Part shown: one piece after another, positions 23,319 through 28,769 of the stretch | Layout of the letters: the number at the start of each line of letters is the position of its first letter | Numbering within the stretch: position 1 is the first letter of the stretch | Source: a virus | Virus record (IMG/VR): IMGVR_UViG_3300010885_009210 | Coordinates: 1-30,469 of that record | Length of the DNA stretch: 30,469 nt | Strand: one strand, 5' to 3' | Position numbers and translations under genes: made by a program | Notes under the pieces: model-generated | Databases searched by the model: none | Told to the model about the DNA's origin: nothing | The model's input: the letters and a program-made list of their open reading frames with translations, nothing else

Positions 23319-26183
23319 ATGGAAGAATTAATTTCAAGAACGCCCGAAACACGGTCACTTCAATTACTTGACGAATATGAAGGATCAAATAACTACATCT
23401 TAAATTTAAAACACAAAAAACAAAATAGTAAATCGTTTACACCTACCAGGTCTCAAGCGGAGTACATTATAAATTTTCACGGTCGTACACCAAAGGTTGC
23501 AAAAAAATGGGTCAAACTCGATTCGTATTTTGGTAAAAAAATGATGGAAGAAAAAATGTATACCAAAGAACCAACAGAGATTTATGTTGAGAAACTTTTG
23601 GTTGAGAAAGATAAATCATACCATATATGGGGTAAGATATTTAGTGGTGAAACTGTTCACGATTTTTGGATACCAAAAACTGCTATCATTAAAGACAATG
23701 AAGTTAAAAATATTGTTGTCGATTATACAAAATACGACTCAAGACCACCAATGAATCACCAAAAAGAGGCGATTCAAAAGTTAGTAGGTAATAAAAAGTT
23801 TATTTTGGCGGACGATATGGGTTTGGCAAAAACAGGTTCATCAGTAATAGCTTCATTAGAATCAGGAGCAAAAAAGATTTTAGTAATTTGTCCCGCATCA
23901 TTAAAAATAAATTGGCAAAGAGAGATTAACATATATAGTAACCGTAGTGTTTATATTGCTGAAGGTAAAAAAATAGAAACTAATCACGATTATGTGATTG
24001 TTAATTATGATATTTTAAAAAACTTCCATGACATAAAAAATAAAGAAAATTCTGATATTTTAAAAGCCAATTTTGATCTTTTAATTGCTGACGAATGTTT
24101 TTCTTACGACACTAAAATAACAACAAATAAGGGTGAAATCAAAATTGGTGATATTGTTGAAAAAAATTTAGATGTGGACGTTTTGTCTTATAATCATGAA
24201 ACAAAAAAAACCGAATACAAAAAAATATTTAGAAAATTATCTAAAAAAACAGACACTATACTTCAAATTAAATTACGCAACGGAGTATTTATAGAGTGCA
24301 CACCAAACCATAAAATATATGTAAAAGATAAAGGTTATGTTAGATCAGATAAAATCAAATCAAACGACTACGTGTTTGAACTGTCAAAAATTATTAACAA
24401 AAAAACAAATAACGAAAAAAACTCAAACTTGTTCAAAATCTTGCAGCACAACATACAGATACAAAAAAAATCCACCACAAAAAAAAGAAATAGAATTAAA
24501 ACATCAAAAAGAATGTTTAAATTGTGGAGAAATAATGAAATTTCAAACACAATCACAAATGAAAAAACAAATTTGTTGTTCAATAAGTTGCGCAAGCAAA
24601 ATGAAATGGAAGAGTGTAGAAACAAGACAGAAGTGGAAAAATTCTATGAAAAAACACAATATGTCAGAAAAAATGAAAGAAGTGCACAGGAACAATCCAA
24701 ATATAAGACTGAAATCATCGGAAAGGATGAAAAAAAACAACCCAATGTTCAATTTGGAGTCATTGGAAAAAATGAAAAAATCTTTAAAGGGAAAAACTTT
24801 TTTATCAAGAGGGGGGAACGGGAAATTAACGAAACAACAAAAAAAATTATACGAATCTTTAGGTCAGGGTTGGGAAATGGAGTATACTATTTTAACAAAG
24901 GGTTATATTGGAAATCAAAAAAGTTTACCAAATCACTACAACGTAGATATTGCCAATTCAAAACTGATGTTGATTATAGAAATAGATGGGAAAAGTCACA
25001 AACTGAAAAAATGGAAATTTATAGACAAAAGGAAAACAGAAATATTGACTTCATTAGGGTGGAAAGTGTTGAGGTTTTGGAACGAGGAAATAGACAACAA
25101 CATAATGGGATGTGTAGAAAAAATACAAATGTGTATGATTTAGAAATTGTGGATAATCACAATTATTTCGCAAATGGTATTTTAGTTAGTAATTGCCATG
25201 TTGTAAGTAACCCCCAAGCACAAAGAACAAAAATTGTTAATGATCTATGTGATAAAATTGATAGGGTTTGGTTATTGACGGGAACACCAATGACCTCAAG
25301 ACCGATGAACTATTTTAATCTTTTGAGTTTAGTTGAGAGTCCTGTTGCATCAAATTGGATGGCTTATGCAAAAAGATACTGCAACGGATTTCAATTTAGT
25401 GTTGGTAAAAGAAAAATTTGGAACGTTACTGGAGCATCAAACTTAGATGAGTTAAGGGAACGAACACAATCACACATTCTTAGGAGACTAAAAGAAGACG
25501 TTTTAGATTTACCCGATAAAATTATTACACCCGTTTATTTAAGATTAAAGTCTAAAGACTATGAAGAACTTATGGGTGAATACTATGATTGGTACGACAA
25601 AAACCCTGATGAATCCGGATCATTGACCATCCAATTTGGTAAATTGATGAAGGTTAGAAAAGTTATTGCCGAAGAAAAAGTTAAAAATACTATTGAGTTG
25701 GCTGAGAACATTATTGAGCAAGGAAAAAAAGTTATCATATTTACAAACTTTACAGATACATTACGTGCTATTTATAACCATTTTGGAAAAAGTGCGGTTT
25801 ATTTAGATGGGTCTTGTTCAAAACCTCATCGACAAAAATCTGTGGATGATTTTCAAGAGAATGATAAAATTAAAGTGTTTGTTGGAAACTTAAAGGCTGC
25901 GGGTGTTGGTATTACTTTAACATCGGCTGAAGCGGTTATTATGAATGATTTGTCGTTTGTGCCGGCAGAACACGCACAGGCAGAAGACCGATCACATAGA
26001 ATAGGTCAAAAAAATTCAACATCAGTTTACTATCCCCTTTTTGAAAATACTATAGAGGGTGCGATCTACAACATCTTAAATAGAAAGAAAAAAATTATAT
26101 CCACAGTTATGGGAGATGACCTGTTATTGGACGACGCATCTTCAATAGAAGAAATGTTAAAAATAATTTCTAATGGTAGGTGA
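23319..26183 (+). CDS. SNF2-family DNA helicase/ATPase interrupted by an intein
   Basis: 954 residues as translated, about 588 after splicing. Motifs in order: LADDMGLAKT (Walker A, K171; GLAKT instead of the usual GLGKT), CPASLKINW (Ia), VIVNYDIL, LLIADE|CH (motif II, split by the intein after E259), LLTGTP (about 652-657, III), a C-terminal lobe with KVIIFTNFTDTL, and QAEDRSHRIGQ (887-897, motif VI). This is an SNF2/SMARCAL1-like set, so it probably translocates on or remodels branched DNA during phage replication or repair, a role like T4 UvsW. The start is ATG 23319; the frame is open further upstream, but that stretch overlaps the gp14-like gene on the other strand and precedes the box. 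First gene of the plus-strand operon. Confidence 0.9.
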   Translation: MEELISRTPETRSLQLLDEYEGSNNYILNLKHKKQNSKSFTPTRSQAEYIINFHGRTPKVAKKWVKLDSYFGKKMMEEKMYTKEPTEIYVEKLLVEKDKSYHIWGKIFSGETVHDFWIPKTAIIKDNEVKNIVVDYTKYDSRPPMNHQKEAIQKLVGNKKFILADDMGLAKTGSSVIASLESGAKKILVICPASLKINWQREINIYSNRSVYIAEGKKIETNHDYVIVNYDILKNFHDIKNKENSDILKANFDLLIADECFSYDTKITTNKGEIKIGDIVEKNLDVDVLSYNHETKKTEYKKIFRKLSKKTDTILQIKLRNGVFIECTPNHKIYVKDKGYVRSDKIKSNDYVFELSKIINKKTNNEKNSNLFKILQHNIQIQKKSTTKKRNRIKTSKRMFKLWRNNEISNTITNEKTNLLFNKLRKQNEMEECRNKTEVEKFYEKTQYVRKNERSAQEQSKYKTEIIGKDEKKQPNVQFGVIGKNEKIFKGKNFFIKRGEREINETTKKIIRIFRSGLGNGVYYFNKGLYWKSKKFTKSLQRRYCQFKTDVDYRNRWEKSQTEKMEIYRQKENRNIDFIRVESVEVLERGNRQQHNGMCRKNTNVYDLEIVDNHNYFANGILVSNCHVVSNPQAQRTKIVNDLCDKIDRVWLLTGTPMTSRPMNYFNLLSLVESPVASNWMAYAKRYCNGFQFSVGKRKIWNVTGASNLDELRERTQSHILRRLKEDVLDLPDKIITPVYLRLKSKDYEELMGEYYDWYDKNPDESGSLTIQFGKLMKVRKVIAEEKVKNTIELAENIIEQGKKVIIFTNFTDTLRAIYNHFGKSAVYLDGSCSKPHRQKSVDDFQENDKIKVFVGNLKAAGVGITLTSAEAVIMNDLSFVPAEHAQAEDRSHRIGQKNSTSVYYPLFENTIEGAIYNILNRKKKIISTVMGDDLLLDDASSIEEMLKIISNGR
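24286..24293 (+). promoter_or_regulatory. TATTTATA inside the intein, upstream of the nested endonuclease
   Basis: Exact plus-strand copy, 43 bases before the ATG of the nested endonuclease, a spacing not far from those of the tube and sheath genes. It is also coding sequence of the intein (VFIE), so it could be chance; about three other exact copies lie inside genes. Confidence 0.25.
24337..25143 (+). CDS. Homing endonuclease (Vsr/DUF559-like) nested out of frame inside the intein
   Basis: 268 residues, read +1 relative to the helicase/intein frame and lying wholly inside the intein. Two zinc-finger-like units: C13-x2-C16...C32-x3-C36 and C60-x2-C63...C81-x3-C85. A Lys/Asn/Met-rich middle (about 95-160) with NUMOD3-like repeats (ERMKKNNPMFNLESLEKMKK, then LKGKTFLSRGGNGKLT). 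A PD-(D/E)xK/Vsr-like nuclease domain: E180/E182, YNVDIAN (D204), EIDGKSH (D217, H221), D230, and GWKVLRFWNEEI. This set fits the EDxHD homing endonucleases found near split inteins. ATG 24337 is the only ATG before the first finger; AAAGG lies 2 bases upstream and a TATTTATA 43 bases upstream. The stop falls within intein block F. It would cut intein-free helicase alleles to spread the intein. Confidence 0.85.
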   Translation: MLDQIKSNQTTTCLNCQKLLTKKQITKKTQTCSKSCSTTYRYKKNPPQKKEIELKHQKECLNCGEIMKFQTQSQMKKQICCSISCASKMKWKSVETRQKWKNSMKKHNMSEKMKEVHRNNPNIRLKSSERMKKNNPMFNLESLEKMKKSLKGKTFLSRGGNGKLTKQQKKLYESLGQGWEMEYTILTKGYIGNQKSLPNHYNVDIANSKLMLIIEIDGKSHKLKKWKFIDKRKTEILTSLGWKVLRFWNEEIDNNIMGCVEKIQMCMI

Positions 26184-26191
26184 TATTTATA
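26184..26191 (+). promoter_or_regulatory. TATTTATA box before the peptidase-SOD gene
   Basis: Exact plus-strand TATTTATA directly after the helicase stop, followed by AACA and the ATG. Confidence 0.45.
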
Positions 26192-26195
26192 AACA

Positions 26196-27284
26196 ATGGA
26201 AGTGAATACTAAATATAACGGAGACACCACAAAAGAACAAAAAGACTTAATTAATAAATTTGTTGAGTTTTTAAAAAAAGAACTACCACTTAAAGATGAT
26301 GTGGAAATTGATTTTTTAAATCAGAGAACAGGAAAAATGACTACCGGTAGTAGAACCGACACTCATCGTTTAAAAATATTAGTTAAAGACAGATTAAATA
26401 GGGACATATTAAAAACCTTATCTCACGAATGGCATCACGAATACCAAAGAACGGTTTTAAAAAGAAAAAAAGGCCCGAATATCGGGGGTAAAAACGAAGA
26501 CGAAGCAAATGCGAAGGCCGGTGAGTTAATGAAAAAATTTGAACAAAAAAACAAAGAGAAAATAAAATCTGTTTACAAACCATTTCAAAATAAGATCAAT
26601 GAATTGGAGATTAAATTAAATGAAGATTTAATTTCACATAAAAATATTATTTCAGAAATAAAAAGTATAAGTGTTGAAAAATTACCTTACGATTATAACT
26701 CTGTAGAGGGGTTTATAGATTCAGAAACAATGAAAACTCACTACACAAAACATTATAAGGGGTATGTTGAGAAATTAAATATAGAGTTAGAAAAGGTTAA
26801 AGGTCCTGATTTGGATATTGAGTCAATCATTAAAAAAATATCTAAATTTAATGATAAAGTTAAAAATAATGGTGGTGGGGCATTTAATCACGCATTATTT
26901 TGGAAAATGTTATCCCCAACGAAACAAGAAATAAAAGACCCAATCAAAAGTAAAATAGAAAAAACTTTTGGTTCTATAGATAAATTTAAAGAGAAATTTG
27001 AAGAGGAAGCAAAATCCCGTTTTGGTTCCGGTTGGGTTTGGTTAATATTAACAAAAAATAATACTTTAAAAATAGTCACCACACCAAATCAAGATAACCC
27101 TCTGATGAATACTGAAAAAATACTGGGGTACCCCATATTGGGTTTAGATGTTTGGGAACACGCTTATTACCTAAAATATAAAAACCAAAGAGACAAATAC
27201 GTTAAAAACTTTTGGAAGGTTGTTAATTGGTCGTTTGTAAATGATTTATACACAACCCAAATAGAAAGAAACAAATCAAAATAA
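26196..27284 (+). CDS. Fusion of an HEXXH metallopeptidase-like domain and a Mn-type superoxide dismutase
   Basis: 362 residues. N-terminal domain (about 1-115): a helix carries SHEWHHEY, giving HEXXH H77-E78-xx-H81, followed by EDEANAKA (E101/E103, possible third zinc ligand), as in minimal zincin peptidases. A Lys/Glu-rich helix (116-160) joins it to a full Fe/Mn superoxide dismutase (161-356): LPYDYNSVEGFID, HYTKHYKGY, NNGGGAFNHALFWKML, FGSGWVWL, TPNQDNPL, LGLDVWEHAYYLKY. Metal ligands H182, H232, D318 and H322 are present, as are gateway Y190, H186 and W320. Gln299 in NQD and the GGG before H232 point to the manganese type. It has no signal peptide, so superoxide would be removed in the cell or possibly in the virion. 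It lies 12 bases after the helicase and 27 before a neck gene. The protease function is less certain than the SOD. Confidence 0.88.
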   Translation: MEVNTKYNGDTTKEQKDLINKFVEFLKKELPLKDDVEIDFLNQRTGKMTTGSRTDTHRLKILVKDRLNRDILKTLSHEWHHEYQRTVLKRKKGPNIGGKNEDEANAKAGELMKKFEQKNKEKIKSVYKPFQNKINELEIKLNEDLISHKNIISEIKSISVEKLPYDYNSVEGFIDSETMKTHYTKHYKGYVEKLNIELEKVKGPDLDIESIIKKISKFNDKVKNNGGGAFNHALFWKMLSPTKQEIKDPIKSKIEKTFGSIDKFKEKFEEEAKSRFGSGWVWLILTKNNTLKIVTTPNQDNPLMNTEKILGYPILGLDVWEHAYYLKYKNQRDKYVKNFWKVVNWSFVNDLYTTQIERNKSK

Positions 27285-27285
27285 T

Positions 27286-27311
27286 AAGATATTTATATAA
27301 AAATATATCTT
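27286..27311. repeat. Short inverted repeat before the neck gene, containing a TATTTATA box
   Basis: AAGATAT (27286-27292) and ATATCTT (27305-27311) are perfect 7-base inverted arms around a 12-base AT-only centre. The right arm touches the ATG at 27312. The box TATTTATA is at 27290-27297 on the plus strand. It could be a protein-binding site or a weak hairpin at the translation start. Confidence 0.5.
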
Positions 27312-28430
27312 ATGGCCACATCAATTATTCAAGAACCAGATAGAGGTAAACTCTATAAAAGAATTAGAAATCTTTTGGGGGCTCCGTTGAGGGGTGTTGA
27401 ACTAGAGGATGAAATGATGGATTCTTTATTGGAATTATCTATTCAAGATTATTCCCAACACGTTAATGATTGGTTGATTGAAAGCCAATGGTCGTCTTTG
27501 TACGGTTTAAATTTAGATGAACAATCTGTAACACGGGCGTTTACAACAAGAAGTTTGGATTGGGAAACGCAATACACTTATTCATACTCTAAAATTGTAG
27601 GGTTACAAGCCGGAGGAGATTACGTTTTAAAGAAAGATTATATAGACTTAATACATAATCAACAAATTTATGAAATTCCTGCGGGTAGGGAACTTAACGA
27701 ATTGTTATGGTTCTCAAGATCAGAATTGGATGCAGCATATTTTGACCCGTTTATGGGTGGGTTTGGTGGATTTGGTGGAATTGGTCTTGGTGGTGGTGCT
27801 GGTTTTTCTCAAATGGGAACAACAGGAAATTATTTTATAACGCCAGCATTTGATATATTATTAAGGATGCAAGACATCAATATTAAACGAAGAATTATTA
27901 CGGGAGAATTAACGTATAGGGTTACCGCATTACCTGAAGGTAAAAAAGCGTTACATTTAATGAATGTTCCTGGTGGGAAATTTGATTTTGGAAATATCAA
28001 ATATCAAGGATATCGAGTATGGTATTGGTATTACGATACTTTCGATAGAGAAGATTGTTTAAAGAAAAACCCCGATATTGTAAGATTGCCGTCAGACGTT
28101 CCTATTGATGAGACCCGTTGGGATGAGTTAAATTCACCCGCACAGACTTGGGTTCGTAGATGGTTTACCGCTTATTGTAAAGAAACTTTAGCGAGAGTTA
28201 GAGGAAAATATAGTGGTAATTTAAAAACACCTGATACTGAAATTACATTAGAGTATACGACCTTACAATCCGAAGCGAAAGATGAAAAAACTATGTTGTG
28301 GGAAGAACTTAAAACAAGACTTGAAAGGTTAAGACCAGAAAAACAGTGGGAAATTAAAGGTGCTATGGCTGAAAATATGAATAAATCATTAAAATACAGA
28401 CCATTTACAAGTCCATACAATGTGATATAA
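27312..28430 (+). CDS. Neck/head-tail adaptor protein (gp13-like, tentative)
   Basis: 372 residues. The N-terminus RGKLYKRIRNLLGAPLRGVE followed by EDEMMDSLLELSIQDYSQHV resembles the helical core of head-tail adaptor proteins. A glycine-rich loop (GGFGGFGGIGLGGGAGF, about 148-166) follows, then an aromatic-rich region (YQGYRVWYWYYDTFDRED) and a helical C-terminal third with PAQTWVRRWFTAYCKETLAR and RGKYSGNLKTPDTEITLE typical of T4-like virion neck proteins. T4 gp13 has 309 residues and sits beneath the portal. It follows the peptidase-SOD gene by 27 bases. The gp14-like partner is on the opposite strand about 4 kb away, unlike the adjacent genes 13 and 14 of T4. Confidence 0.6.
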   Translation: MATSIIQEPDRGKLYKRIRNLLGAPLRGVELEDEMMDSLLELSIQDYSQHVNDWLIESQWSSLYGLNLDEQSVTRAFTTRSLDWETQYTYSYSKIVGLQAGGDYVLKKDYIDLIHNQQIYEIPAGRELNELLWFSRSELDAAYFDPFMGGFGGFGGIGLGGGAGFSQMGTTGNYFITPAFDILLRMQDINIKRRIITGELTYRVTALPEGKKALHLMNVPGGKFDFGNIKYQGYRVWYWYYDTFDREDCLKKNPDIVRLPSDVPIDETRWDELNSPAQTWVRRWFTAYCKETLARVRGKYSGNLKTPDTEITLEYTTLQSEAKDEKTMLWEELKTRLERLRPEKQWEIKGAMAENMNKSLKYRPFTSPYNVI

Positions 28431-28436
28431 TTTTTT

Positions 28437-28769
28437 ATGGCAGTTTTTAAATCAATTCCATCCAAAAGAATTATAAATGGTAACATTATTGAGACTTCTG
28501 ACTCAGCTATTGTAACCAATAAAAACTACACCACTAATGGTGAGTATGTTATTGTTACCAAAGGTGTTGATCTTTGTGTCATATCTTTAGACCACACAAA
28601 CACGGATCACGTAGTTATAAAATCATTAACAAACACTTTAGTAAAATCCGATACACTGATAGATGAAGAGTTTAGTGAGGTTGAACTAACTAAAGGTTCC
28701 TGTGTTGAATTTAAGTATATCGGAAATAACTGGTATATCCTTTCGTCCGATGGTTTAAAAGGGTCTTAA
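28437..28769 (+). CDS. Hypothetical beta-rich 110-residue protein
   Basis: Not recognised. The protein has alternating hydrophobic residues throughout (NGEYVIVTKGVDLCVISLD, HVVIKSLTNTLVKSD, CVEFKYIGNNWYILSSDG), which suggests an all-beta fold like small virion decoration or fibre-domain proteins. It has no membrane segment or signal peptide. It starts 6 bases after the gp13-like gene and is last in the plus operon, so a head or neck role is plausible. Its stop codon overlaps the stop of the DNA polymerase gene on the other strand by 3 of 4 shared bases; no terminator hairpin is visible between them. Confidence 0.7.
   Translation: MAVFKSIPSKRIINGNIIETSDSAIVTNKNYTTNGEYVIVTKGVDLCVISLDHTNTDHVVIKSLTNTLVKSDTLIDEEFSEVELTKGSCVEFKYIGNNWYILSSDGLKGS

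Larger units (their letters stand above)
24096..25193 (+). other. Intein in helicase motif II
   Basis: 366 codons from Cys1 (TGT at 24096) to Asn (AAT at 25191-25193), followed by Cys+1 (TGC at 25194). Removing it restores ADECH, the DEAH-type motif II. N-terminal splicing part: CFSYDTKITTNKGEIKIGD, then VLSYNHETKKTEYKKI (blocks A and around), ECTPNHKIYVKDKGYVRSDK (block B with the conserved H). C-terminal part: VYDLEIVDNHNYFANGILVSN-like blocks F and G. The residue before the last Asn is Ser, where most inteins have His. The centre in this frame is basic, low-complexity sequence with no in-frame endonuclease; the endonuclease is in another frame. Confidence 0.92.

Noticed and set aside
24368-24752. 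Minus-strand frames of 69 and 85 codons inside the intein
   Set aside because: They are Phe/Leu/Ile-rich mirror images of Lys-rich coding sequence, without a recognisable domain.
24337-25143. Idea that the nested endonuclease frame is only a sequencing or assembly error
   Set aside because: Two precisely compensating indels would be needed, and the intein frame stays free of stops across the whole stretch, which two errors would not explain. Reads should still be checked.
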